Below are positions 47,001 through 49,772 of a stretch of DNA of 64,000 bases, one piece after another. The stretch comes from Tribonema minus. Its lineage: Eukaryota > Sar > Xanthophyceae > Tribonematales > Tribonemataceae. The notes below the pieces were generated by a model. That model saw only the letters and a program-made list of their open reading frames with translations, was not told where the DNA came from and did not search any database. The DNA is taken from positions 62,001 through 126,000 of the forward strand of contig JAFCMP010000154.1 of the NCBI GenBank assembly GCA_017506865.1, given 5' to 3'. The position numbers were made by a program, and so were the translations under genes. Position 1 is the first letter of the stretch, and each line of letters begins with the position of its first letter.

Positions 47001-48651
47001 AGACAGCGTACAGCACGAGCTGCATCACGCTGTGAGGTCAGGTGCAGGAAGGCATCCGACTAGATTCAGCATGCGAGTTCAGCTGTGGCCAACTCTACCT
47101 CACGACGACGGCAGCAGCAGCTACATCAGGGATGTACGTCGTTCGGCAACAACAGCAGCAGCAGGAGCAGCTTGACTTCGGAGTGCTAGCGTCGTGCACA
47201 AGCGGAGCAGTTGAGCTACGGCCATGATGTCAGCACAGATTGCCACCCCAGGCACGGGGAAGGGTCCGTAAATCCCAGCGTGGTAGGACCGTGGCATCGG
47301 CAAGGGGTTAAGGGTGTTGCAAGGCACACCCAATGCGACGTGGGCACAGCGTATGGCTGGTGCGCTATTGGAAAACCGGGGGTGCGCAGAGAGAGAGGAG
47401 AGCAGCCATGCCCTGGCCGCAGGTCGCCCGCAGGCGCCTCGAGCTGGGAGAAGAAGAAGTGATATTATTGCTGACACAAAACAAGGGCCAGCGGGAACCT
47501 TCCGTTCCGTAGGGGCCCCAGAACCTTCAAGAACTTGCTAGAACTTACTGGAGAAACCCTTAGAACTGGACCGTGCCCTACCCCTAGGGTATGCACTAAG
47601 TATTGGACCATCTCATATTCCAACACCCTCCCCCAGTCAACGCTCCATGCCCTCATGAGCTTGACTGTATCTGCACGATATCAGCACCCAAAAGAGCCTG
47701 GTGCCTTACCTCTGCACAATACACTGCTACATCTGCAGCTACTTGCAAACTATCAGGCAACACCTGCGCCGTGAACAACTTGTCACTCAACGCTTTATGC
47801 CCATTACTACCTGCGCTGCTAACAAGCGCATGCCGTGCCCCCCATAAATGTTGAGAGGTACCCTCCCCGGCTATGCCCGCCAGACTAACATCCTGTACCA
47901 TCTACGCTCCAGCTATACTCCAGCAGACCAAGCCCTGAGCGCATTTTATCTGCCGCTCCTTAGCCAGCTGCTCCTCGTACCAGTCCTGATCGTCATAAGC
48001 TCCTGAGCTTGAGCACGCTCCATGCCCCTTGGGCATTGGTCGCCTCTGTCACAGCTCGACCTCCGGGCATGCCTGTGTGCCGACAATTTGACAGAGACCG
48101 TCACATTCTGCGCGTGATCGCGTTGTGTATGTGGCTTGTGAAGTGCTTTAGCGGCGCGGCTTCAGGGGCCGGCAGCGGCGGCGGCGCCGCTGCCTCAGGC
48201 GCATGCTGCCAATGTCATCACTCAGCTCGCCGAGTGTCCGCGTGCGATGCGTGTGCCTGGCGCCTGGCATTCAGCATGCATGCTGCCAAGTCAGGGCAGG
48301 CAGTAACACACATCGCATATGCCAATAACACGCGCACACCGCCAAGACACGCATGCAGCCTCATGCACCTCTCATGTCCCCGCACGACACATGCCAGTTC
48401 TCAGTTCCGAACGCCGACGCATCACTGCGCTCCTGCGCTCACAGGACCCCGGGAACAGAGCGGCGAGCCAGCCGGAGCGCATCGCGGCGGTGGCGGTCGA
48501 CGTGCGCCGCCTGCTCGCGGCGGCTGCGGAGGCGTGGGCGGAGGCGTGCACACTGCTCAGCACAAGCGGCGGCGACGAGGAGTTCATGCGCGACGCGTGG
48601 GTCAGCGCGCGGCGCACGAGCGTCAAGCGCAGCAGTCTTGGCGGCGTGTAG
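5370..48651 (+). CDS. Giant 39-exon gene for a large coiled-coil protein of unknown family
   Basis: I assembled 39 exons by matching open frames, AG acceptors and GT/GC donors. Phases agree at every junction, apart from a two-base excess in exon 23 next to a G-run. Coding length is about 5.7 kb (about 1,900 residues), so some 87% of the 43-kb locus is intron. The product is rich in Ala, Glu, Arg and Leu and is mostly helical, with coiled-coil stretches (exons 8-13), a polyglycine linker (exon 13), an acidic/Ser-rich segment (exons 13-15), a CxxC pair (exon 16) and a degenerate EF-hand-like stretch (exons 24-25). Exons 17-19 and 30-32 look like two copies of one module: a FPEFVY/LAHLTY-type segment, then an RLFW/LRLF segment, then FFTYAL/SFYLKA. 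No signal peptide or membrane segment is evident. Function is not recognised. Exons could still be missing, notably between exons 1-2, 29-30 and 32-33. Confidence 0.78.
5543..7062 (+). other. Intron 1, with local duplications
   Basis: No further exon is convincing. It holds a roughly 60-bp tandem duplication (about 6130-6245), a diverged direct repeat (about 6389-6560 and 6893-6988), telomere-like CCCTAA variants (about 6718-6765 and 7000-7045), and at 6861-6895 a decayed copy of the exon 2 acceptor plus its first codons. Confidence 0.6.
7063..7210 (+). CDS. Large gene, exon 2
   Basis: Acceptor CGCCGCAG and donor GTGAGG. The first base completes the exon 1 codon. Helical, charged peptide including HKVVERAELEGRSAEQL and ending PPPELFSQRDL. 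Ends in phase 0. Confidence 0.8.
7261..7900 (+). repeat. Four decayed copies of the exon 2 3' end in intron 2
   Basis: Copies near 7271-7376, 7437-7527, 7616-7705 and 7796-7892 repeat the GAGCAGCTGATGCAGGAGCA to GCGCGA part of exon 2, progressively decayed, and most keep the donor-side sequence. Spacing is about 165-180 bases. Stops and indels show they are not in-frame coding. Confidence 0.8.
8872..9200 (+). repeat. Three decayed copies of the exon 3 acceptor edge
   Basis: Copies near 8873, 8997 and 9129 share the GAGCGCTGATGCAGAC ... AAGCTGCCCGGCATC sequence that forms the acceptor and first codons of exon 3, then diverge together into a shared GGAGCTGAACTT stretch. Spacing is about 125-130 bases. 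The true exon starts at 9285. Confidence 0.8.
9285..9457 (+). CDS. Large gene, exon 3
   Basis: Acceptor GCTGCAG, donor GTATGC. Gly/Ser/Ala-rich, beginning TASKLPGIGACSPGKP. Ends with two bases (AG) of a codon completed by exon 4. Confidence 0.78.
9503..9951 (-). mobile_element. 5'-truncated LINE copy A, antisense in intron 3
   Basis: The reverse complement matches the 3' part of the LINE copy at 50 kb: the SFGSIGEQGQ-type tail region, the GC-rich end and the terminal GCCCTGAGCGAGAAT..AATAAAAA sequence. The 5' break falls inside the endonuclease-like segment. GTACTT occurs at both ends (9503-9508 and 9949-9954), consistent with a short target duplication. Confidence 0.85.
9955..10120 (+). repeat. 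Tandem pair of a dispersed ~100-bp repeat
   Basis: Two adjacent diverged units both contain CTCGAGGGGC(A/G)GAAA, then CTTGGG and GTACAACA/ATACAACA with TATGCTC. Related short stretches occur near 39779 (plus), 23300 and 26640 (minus), so this is a small interspersed family, perhaps SINE-like. No tRNA-like head is visible. Confidence 0.5.
10448..10496 (+). repeat. Telomere-like CCCTAA array in intron 3
   Basis: About eight consecutive CCCTAA or one-base-variant units. It is one of the purest of many interstitial telomere-like patches in this gene's introns. The orientation differs between patches, so it is not the end of a chromosome. Confidence 0.9.
10583..10661 (+). CDS. Large gene, exon 4
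   Basis: Acceptor GCGCTGTAG; the first base completes an AGC codon. Reads through ATELPVSRVDVEGL to donor GTGAGT, ending in phase 0. Confidence 0.72.
11028..11236 (+). CDS. Large gene, exon 5
   Basis: Acceptor CGCATCAG, donor GTGTGT. Starts MREFDAAMAVIDQSR, then two Gly-rich runs, then ADLKAIMEEVEASFAER, a likely coiled-coil helix. Ends with AG, completed as Arg by exon 6. Confidence 0.8.
11237..12278 (+). other. Intron 5
   Basis: No gene is supported. Contains repeated GAAGTACT/GAAGCA-type short motifs just after the donor (about 11270-11530). The minus-strand open frame at 11677-12036 shows no recognisable protein. Confidence 0.4.
12279..12480 (+). CDS. Large gene, exon 6
   Basis: Acceptor CGCCGCAG, donor GTCAGG. 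Contains EHIAAMLGLAKSNNN and ALARCLYEQKWADLTCAEL. The phase matches both neighbours (1 base plus 67 codons). Confidence 0.82.
12807..12882 (+). repeat. TTAGGG-like array in intron 6
   Basis: Interrupted GTTAGGG/GAGGGT units in the opposite orientation to the array at 10448. Followed at once by a TCAAGTTGAAGTA inverted-repeat motif (12894-12905). Confidence 0.8.
13015..13080 (+). repeat. Decayed copy of the exon 7 acceptor edge
   Basis: Copies the acceptor TACTAGGT and the first 50 or so bases of exon 7 (GTCATGTGCCTGCAGCA), then breaks into a CTTGAAGTAC motif. Lies about 145 bases before the true exon. Confidence 0.85.
13160..13303 (+). CDS. Large gene, exon 7
   Basis: Acceptor TTACTAG, donor GTGCGT, exactly 48 codons. 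VGVMCLQHGQLLRALRTRF is an amphipathic helix. Confidence 0.85.
14292..14348 (+). CDS. Large gene, exon 8
   Basis: Acceptor CCTTGCAG, donor GTGAGT, 19 codons reading AAKEGADAQWRVRVQAMER. A short coiled-coil exon in phase 0. Confidence 0.72.
14722..14772 (+). repeat. Telomere-like patch in intron 8
   Basis: CTAACCCTAACCCTAACCC followed by degraded units. Same class as the array at 10448. Confidence 0.75.
15191..15241 (+). CDS. Large gene, exon 9
   Basis: Acceptor GCCTGCAG, donor GTGAGC, 17 codons reading ECEGRVAQVRERAATAE. Coiled coil. Confidence 0.75.
15630..15725 (+). CDS. Large gene, exon 10
   Basis: Acceptor CTGCCGTAG, donor GTACCC, 32 codons. Ends ERMGDTLKTLSGIFRNMQ, a heptad-like segment. 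Confidence 0.8.
15738..15845 (+). repeat. Two further copies of the exon 10 3' end with donor
   Basis: CTGGCATTTTCCGGAGTATG then CAGGTACT near 15748-15772, and TCTGGCATGTTTCGGAGTAC then GCAGGTGC near 15813-15842, repeat the end of exon 10 and its GT donor. Confidence 0.8.
16185..16242 (+). repeat. TTAGGG-like array in intron 10
   Basis: Eight or so GGTTAG/GGTTTAG/GGGCTAG variants in a row, in the TTAGGG orientation. Confidence 0.85.
16847..16903 (+). CDS. Large gene, exon 11
   Basis: Acceptor TGCTGGCAG, donor GTGAGG, 19 codons ending SDFRDKVRRLE. The intron after it carries the palindrome ACTTCAAGTTGAAGT 19 bases past the donor. Confidence 0.75.
17100..17545 (-). mobile_element. Truncated LINE pol tail of a second family, antisense in intron 11
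   Basis: The minus-strand frame ending at 17121 reads FVPFVQESYGRLGKQTS, then a Cys/Gly stretch, then RQILIELSISLARELAERVM. This layout parallels the C-terminal part of the LINE copy at 50 kb (GSIGEQGQ then ALARLRSALLAALHMA) but the sequence differs, so I read it as the tail of a related LINE pol. The 5' part is missing and the ends are not sharply defined. Confidence 0.55.
17888..18450 (+). repeat. Four decayed copies of the exon 12 acceptor edge
   Basis: Near 17890, 18085, 18216 and 18405 the TCACAG acceptor and GCGGCGGTGGCGGAGCGCGA exon start recur, some for 50 bases; one copy has lost the acceptor AG. Most are followed by CAAGTAC/GAAGTGT motifs. The true exon 12 is the last in the series. 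Confidence 0.88.
18527..18639 (+). CDS. Large gene, exon 12
   Basis: Acceptor CACGTCACAG, donor GTGAGC. AERDAEIAALKALREQ then VSKKAMEDA, strongly coiled coil. Ends with AG completed as Arg by exon 13. Earlier copies lack the full open exon, which decides this one. Confidence 0.85.
18640..19892 (+). repeat. Intron 12: donor-side copies of exon 12 then acceptor-side copies of exon 13
   Basis: The first half repeats the end of exon 12 (GGCCATGGTCAGCAAGA ... GCCAGGTGAGCACTGCTG) near 18770, 18975, 19130 and 19230. The second half repeats the start of exon 13 (CAGGCAGGAGGCGGCGCACC) near 19275, 19420, 19515 and 19700. The copies are separated by TTAGGG-like and CCCTAA-like stretches respectively. 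Almost the whole intron is explained by junction copies plus telomere-like filler. Confidence 0.88.
19893..20124 (+). CDS. Large gene, exon 13 with polyglycine
   Basis: Acceptor CGCCACAG, donor GTGAGC. AHLRDELARREDVMRELMQ coiled coil, then about 22 Gly from a (GGC)n run (20029-20093), then the acidic DESDGDEDAV. The Gly run length is probably polymorphic. Confidence 0.85.
20566..20727 (+). CDS. Large gene, exon 14
   Basis: Acceptor CCCTGCAG, donor GTCAGT, 54 codons from TVRSGSVALMKLGVAA to the acidic SEDEGAVGK. Ser/Ala-rich and likely disordered. Donor-side copies (GGGCAAGGTCAG, GGGCAAGGCAAG) recur near 20831 and 20931. Confidence 0.78.
21085..21681 (+). repeat. Copies of the exon 15 acceptor edge
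   Basis: CACGGCATCATGGCG with CCGTC(A/G)CAGCGCTC recurs near 21089, 21427 and 21561 ahead of the true exon at 21682. The later copies keep a GTGCAG or CTGCAG acceptor, and a further donor-side copy of exon 15 lies at about 21903-21950. Confidence 0.85.
21682..21838 (+). CDS. Large gene, exon 15
   Basis: Acceptor TCGTGTGCAG, donor GTGAGT. PHGIMASPSQRSL, then MLSLTFSKASMAQGSA. Ends in phase 1 (C), completed as Arg by exon 16. Confidence 0.78.
22375..22860 (+). repeat. Array of exon 16 acceptor-edge copies
   Basis: TCACTCGCAGCGCTGCTC ... CTGCGCCGCAGGCCACGA recurs near 22390, 22515, 22630 and 22745 before the true exon at 22890. Period is about 115-125 bases. Each unit ends with a GCAGCA(G)CA and AACTTCA stretch. 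Confidence 0.88.
22890..23035 (+). CDS. Large gene, exon 16
   Basis: Acceptor GCGCCGCAG, donor GTACTT. Includes YGSDGEDECASVVV and VLCIKCRRSLDDLANIKE; the CxxC pair could be half of a metal site. The donor runs straight into the palindrome ACTTGAAGTTGAAG. Confidence 0.82.
23744..24240 (+). repeat. Copies of the exon 17 acceptor edge
   Basis: CTGGCCGCAGAGGC then TTCCAAGAACGC and CGGCTGCAGTGCTA-type blocks recur near 23750, 23808, 23948 and 24145, with a TCTCAG acceptor in the later ones. Confidence 0.85.
24320..24499 (+). CDS. Large gene, exon 17
   Basis: Acceptor CTCTCAG, donor GTGGGT, 60 codons. RLQCYAYRLLLPNL and VWDDAVLRAQQ. First part of a module that seems to recur at exon 30. Confidence 0.83.
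24610..25480 (+). repeat. Donor-side copies of exon 17 in intron 17
   Basis: GACGACGCCGTCCTCCGCGC and GCTCAGCAGGTGGGTCA-like blocks recur near 24615, 24770, 24900, 25265, 25370 and 25465, separated by GCTAGGGTTAGGG filler. At least six decayed copies of the exon end and donor. Confidence 0.85.
24979..25150 (+). repeat. Dispersed ~170-bp repeat, copy 1
   Basis: From AAGTTGTATATTATGT to GACGTCGCCATC it matches 51129-51290 in the same orientation at roughly 85-90% by eye, including GGAGGGGCCGGCGGTTCGGC. It interrupts the donor-copy array of intron 17, so it is a mobile or transposed unit. No coding content; perhaps the 3' end of a non-autonomous element. Confidence 0.75.
25779..25880 (+). repeat. 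Decayed copy of exon 18
   Basis: CGCAGGACAAGCGCGTGCGC, then a version of exon 18 with an inserted stretch and substitutions, for about 90 bases. It retains an acceptor. The true exon follows at 25999. Confidence 0.85.
25999..26151 (+). CDS. Large gene, exon 18
   Basis: Acceptor AACGCGCAG, donor GTGACG, 51 codons. RVRFPEFVYAFFEP, an Ala run, then RWALYYGVK. Central part of the internally duplicated module. Confidence 0.83.
26866..26973 (+). CDS. Large gene, exon 19 (GC donor)
   Basis: A polypyrimidine tract with acceptor TTGGCAG; the donor is GCAAGT, a GC-AG intron. 36 codons, ENCEARLFWQLLDETQ then FFTYALAVVE. Confidence 0.82.
27700..27954 (+). CDS. Large gene, exon 20, alanine-rich
   Basis: Acceptor GCCGCCGCAG, donor GTGAGT, 85 codons. 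LHEYTQQLS precedes a long Ala-rich stretch. Phase 0 at both ends. An acceptor-side copy lies near 27540 and donor-side copies near 28080-28130. Confidence 0.72.
28065..28130 (+). repeat. Donor-side copy of exon 20
   Basis: GGTGGCGGCGGAGGGAGC ... GCGCGGAG then GTACTTGAAGTACC repeats the exon 20 end and a GT donor, followed at once by the intron palindrome. Confidence 0.8.
28453..28533 (+). CDS. Large gene, exon 21
   Basis: Acceptor AACTGCAG, donor GTGCGC, 27 codons, VPTADALAAARHILSK. The palindrome ACTTCAAGTTGAAGT lies 17 bases past the donor. Confidence 0.78.
28534..29579 (+). other. Intron 21
   Basis: No exon is convincing. Contains one acceptor-side copy of exon 22 (about 29395-29460: GGCGGTCAGCGCAATCTCCG and GGGCGCATGCCCCCCGCCGC). 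Confidence 0.5.
29580..29798 (+). CDS. Large gene, exon 22 (GC donor)
   Basis: Acceptor CAACATCAG, donor GCGAGT (GC-AG). 73 codons: ALAAVSAISVSREGRM, a Pro/Gly linker, then LDLFLLMRVLLHSYKEEQ. A decayed donor-side copy at 29962-30002 carries an ordinary GTACGT donor. Confidence 0.8.
30681..30829 (+). CDS. Large gene, exon 23, with an apparent frame slip in a G-run
   Basis: Acceptor TGTACTCAG, donor GTGGGC. It starts VNRRAAVRLMFETAA, in phase with exon 22. Past the G-rich stretch at about 30748-30803 the sensible frame changes, so that the end reads EAAQRALEK in phase 0 and matches exon 24. A base gained or lost in a homopolymer explains the two-base excess; it may be an assembly error. Confidence 0.68.
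31596..31733 (+). CDS. Large gene, exon 24
   Basis: A C-rich tract with acceptor CGTGCAG, donor GTATGT, 46 codons. LPQFLVIARALHPDITTGE, then YRDAHERGGGAVDFE, which with exon 25 (AFLSAA) resembles a degenerate EF-hand lacking most ligands. A donor-side copy follows at 31825-31882. Confidence 0.82.
32228..32380 (+). CDS. Large gene, exon 25 (GC donor)
   Basis: Acceptor TTTCGCAG, donor GCAAGT (GC-AG). 51 codons, AFLSAADQLQFFGNAL ... LVHLHYHALK. Confidence 0.78.
32935..33012 (+). CDS. Large gene, exon 26
   Basis: Acceptor GTGCGCAG, donor GTGAGA, 26 codons, LPEAAGAKLLRAQKLVE. Confidence 0.76.
33483..33660 (+). CDS. Large gene, exon 27
   Basis: Acceptor GATTTGCAG, donor GTGTGT. AELQEAGQRR, a Gly run, then LGLLYHLRTLRHESG. 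Ends in phase 1 and exon 28 supplies two G. Confidence 0.78.
33770..34205 (+). repeat. Four donor-side copies of exon 27
   Basis: TACCACCTGCGCACGCTGCG ... CATGAGAGCCCCG ... GAAAGAGGT blocks near 33777, 33930, 34060 and 34149, each followed by GGGGTAGGGTTAGGGTT-like filler. Period is about 85-155 bases. Confidence 0.87.
34310..34720 (+). repeat. Three acceptor-side copies of exon 28
   Basis: GAGCAGGGGG(C)CG(G/C)TGGGCC-type blocks with ACGGAGCGCGAGCTGCGCG in the best copy recur near 34325, 34507 and 34670 before the true exon at 34842. Confidence 0.82.
34842..34981 (+). CDS. Large gene, exon 28
   Basis: Acceptor CTGGAGCAG, donor GTCCGT. The first two G complete the exon 27 codon. RALESVFLDLPPGAVL, then TTRLKMAVIK. 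Confidence 0.8.
35110..35830 (+). repeat. Five donor-side copies of exon 28
   Basis: GCTGAGCGCTGCC ... CACGCGGCTGAAGAT ... GTCAT(C/T)(A/G)AGGT recurs near 35125, 35295, 35440, 35615 and 35785, each copy with the GT donor or its remnant and a GCCAATTG/GCCAACTG continuation, so intron start sequence is copied too. Confidence 0.88.
35892..36047 (+). CDS. Large gene, exon 29
   Basis: Acceptor GCGTCCGCAG, donor GTGCAG, 52 codons, SWKACLSRRLCLPPAA ... WSQQLIAE. Basic and hydrophobic. Confidence 0.77.
36130..36435 (+). repeat. Three donor-side copies of exon 29
   Basis: TCGTGGAGCCAGCAGCTGAT with GCTGAGGTGC recurs near 36146 and 36313, and a weaker copy lies near 36398. Each is followed by AGTGGGGCG/TGTGAGGCG sequence. 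Confidence 0.87.
37100..37530 (+). repeat. Four acceptor-side copies of exon 30 with poly-C tracts
   Basis: Each unit has a TGTGCTGAG(C/T)CATGCCCCC block, a C-run or C-rich stretch, a CAG-like acceptor and GAGACT(T/C)GCTGACGAAGAGCG-like exon start. Copies lie near 37110, 37220, 37362 and 37497, before the true exon at 37636. Confidence 0.88.
37636..37741 (+). CDS. Large gene, exon 30
   Basis: A long C tract with acceptor CCCTCAG, donor GTAAAG. IYALRLADEERAHRLGL ... LAHLTYRLLL. Ends in phase 1. Parallels exons 17-18 in layout. Confidence 0.78.
38060..39010 (+). repeat. Tandem acceptor-side copies of exon 31
   Basis: GCGCCGGTGCTGGC(G) ... TTCCACGACCTGTTTGCC recurs at about 38195, 38350, 38535, 38725 and 38860, with a shorter piece near 38088. 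Spacing is about 145-195 bases. Each copy has a GCAG/ACAG acceptor remnant, and intron sequence between copies is related too. Confidence 0.9.
39011..39184 (+). CDS. Large gene, exon 31
   Basis: Acceptor TTTATGCAG, donor GTGAGA. ERAFHDLFANVRSL, LRLFAAMAG, then SAATDADLKDD. Phase 1 in and out. Earlier copies stop short of the second half, which selects this one. Confidence 0.82.
39285..39577 (+). repeat. Two donor-side copies of exon 31
   Basis: GCTGAGCGCTGCC(G/A)CCGA and GCCGACCTCAAGGAC with GGTGAGA recur at 39292-39333 and 39531-39576, followed by shared TTTCTTGG and ACTCGGCAATGC-type intron sequence. Confidence 0.9.
39976..40013 (+). CDS. Large gene, exon 32 (38 bases)
   Basis: Acceptor CATTGCGCAG, donor GTACGG. 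Two bases plus 12 codons, HTVSFYLKAVQE, matching FFTYALAVVE of exon 19 in layout. Short, but the phase fits both neighbours. Confidence 0.68.
41244..41307 (+). CDS. Large gene, exon 33
   Basis: Acceptor CGCGCGCAG, donor GTGGGC, HRQRDLWESAQSMEP. Ends in phase 1. The interval 40014-41243 may hide a further exon (an open stretch at 40920-41060 is not convincing). Confidence 0.7.
41742..41824 (+). CDS. Large gene, exon 34
   Basis: Acceptor TGCTGAGCAG, donor GTGGGA. The only phase-compatible frame reads through APPGSPLFPCTSQ and DALTGQLFWTEPEQ. The palindrome ACTTCAAGTTGAAGT sits 12 bases after the donor. Confidence 0.72.
42717..42825 (+). CDS. Large gene, exon 35
   Basis: Acceptor AATCTGCAG, donor GTGAGA. 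VLTAAARALFESAS, a Gly stretch, then WMGKVSDVQISF. Ends in phase 1. Confidence 0.77.
43298..43777 (+). repeat. Acceptor-side copies of exon 36 with C tracts
   Basis: GTGACGCAGGGAAGCTGATG (43296), GTGACGCAGGGAATCTGATG (43701) and the true GTGACGCAGGCAAACTGATG (43770) form a series; each is preceded by C-rich sequence. Confidence 0.85.
43778..44097 (+). CDS. Large gene, exon 36
   Basis: Acceptor GTGACGCAG, donor GTACTT; the longest exon (320 bases). DVDDVLWLVMQHWLVVRR, an Ala/Thr-rich run, then LFSLERFVAAEGGYLG. The intron begins ACTTCAAATTTGATGTTTGA, a variant of the inverted repeat. Confidence 0.82.
44887..45081 (+). CDS. Large gene, exon 37
   Basis: Acceptor TCCTTGCAG, donor GTATGT, 65 codons, ISAESYANALRLQWP ... 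SALRGFVLQ. Confidence 0.8.
45150..45685 (+). repeat. Donor-side copies of exon 37
   Basis: CAGCGC(T/C)CAGGGG followed by TTTTGTGACG, TTTGGGGTACAGGTACGCAT or TGCAGGTGTGG recurs near 45172, 45327 and 45440, with a weaker copy near 45665. Each keeps GGT or CAGGT donor sequence. Confidence 0.75.
45768..45980 (+). CDS. Large gene, exon 38
   Basis: A C/T tract with acceptor TGCGGCCAG, donor GTGAGC, 71 codons. AWMDYASPLKSK, LPALVTSLEAAAQQP, then a coiled coil ending AVGATAEDT. Confidence 0.83.
46090..46545 (+). repeat. Three donor-side copies of exon 38
   Basis: CGCCGCTGCGGCAGGCGCAC ... GCCGAGGACGCGGTGAGCGC near 46107, then weaker copies near 46300 and 46488, each with a GAT/GGT donor remnant. Shared intron sequence (GCGCAACGAGAGTA, CTACCCTAGGT) comes with them. 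Confidence 0.88.
46585..46843 (+). repeat. 259-bp LTR-like repeat, left copy (plus orientation)
   Basis: Begins TGTTGGAATATGAGATGG, typical of LTR starts, and is 259 bases long. The reverse complement of 47367-47625 matches it with only two differences seen. Lies in intron 38. No polypurine tract precedes this copy. Confidence 0.85.
47367..47625 (-). repeat. 259-bp LTR-like repeat, right copy (inverted)
   Basis: Minus-strand copy starting TGTTGG at 47625. Immediately upstream on that strand is GGGGGAGGG (47626-47634), as expected of a polypurine tract before a 3' LTR. About 520 bases (46844-47366) separate the two inverted copies. Near-identity implies a recent event. The internal sequence on the right (47635-48050) is not recognisable as gag or pol. 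Confidence 0.8.
48445..48651 (+). CDS. Large gene, exon 39 (terminal, stop TAG)
   Basis: Acceptor GCGCTCACAG; phase 0, 68 codons plus TAG at 48649-48651. ERIAAVAVDVRRLLAAAAE, then a basic tail ARRTSVKRSSLGGV. Confidence 0.82.
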   Translation, partial: DPGNRAASQPERIAAVAVDVRRLLAAAAEAWAEACTLLSTSGGDEEFMRDAWVSARRTSVKRSSLGGV

Positions 48652-49772
48652 GGTTGCGGTTGTAGTTGAGGCGCGCGCTGCGTGGCTGTGGTCTGCGGTC
48701 TGTGTTCTATAAAACGCGGCGCACAAACTTCATCTGGGGCATTCACAGCAGCAACAAGCAGCAGCACTGGTTCAAGATGAAGCTGCATCCGGCGGGGCAC
48801 ACCGGCTTGCAGAGCATAGTGCCTTGAATGCACACTCCCGGAAACATTCAGATGGTTCTCTGTGGCGCATGCAGAACATTGTCAGGTGCTGCCATGAGGG
48901 GTTGCGATGAGGTTACAAAGAGTAGCATCAGTGCAGGCATCAGTCCTCACTGCAGGTCCTGGAGTACACCAGCAGCGCTCAAAGCGACACCAGCAAGCCG
49001 CACACCAGTTCTCCTGCGTGCACAGGAGTGGCACTGCTACGCATCTCATGAGAGCGACCATCAGGACATCATCGTTTTCTCTTTGCGACATTGCTCTCTC
49101 TGCCTCGTCTATGCCATTGACGAGTCCGAGTCGATGTTGGTGATGCCTGCAGTGCAGTCTGAGGCCTTGAGGTATGCATGTGCATCATATGCATACAACA
49201 TTGATGGCTGCATGGGGCTTGGGCCTTACAGGGGAGGCTGGCACGCATGCCTAAGTGCGCAGCTGCAGGAATTGACTGTCATGTGCCGATGCGTCGGGCA
49301 GTTGAACATGTCGCTGTCATGCTTTCAATGTACGGGTGCTCAGCGGAATGTGTGCGTGCATGCATTCAACAAGCGCATGCCAGTGGAGCCCCATGCACCT
49401 CTTCCTCAGAAAACGGCACGGAGCACAAGTCGGAGGGCCGCCCTGCCCCCGCCCCCTCAGGCTTCAACAAACCATCTGTGCAGGGGGGATCTGCTGCGCG
49501 TTCATTGAAGCTGCCCTGTTGCGGTGGTGTCCGCAGCATAATCTGGCTGCGACCTCATAGCAGCAAGGATGCGTACGTCTCGCGTGCCGGTCATTCTTAT
49601 AAATTGTGTTCTACAAAATGCTGAAAGACGACTCTGGATGTGAGGTCTCTACATGTTGTGCTAGCGCAGCAACTGTCAGATTAACTGTTCAAGTCTTGCA
49701 TGCACATCCAATGAGTCACTGCAAGTTCAGCAATTACCTCAGTGATTCATGATAATTTGTTGAATAATGGTG
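48652..49772 (+). other. 3' flank of the large gene
   Basis: Probably 3' UTR and spacer. A 226-codon open frame (48828-49508) is rich in Cys, His and Ser, with no recognisable domain and no splice context. I do not call it a gene. Confidence 0.3.

Noticed and set aside
48828-49508. 226-codon frame as a gene
   Set aside because: No domain, no homologous repeat, no splice context; Cys/His/Ser composition typical of chance frames here.
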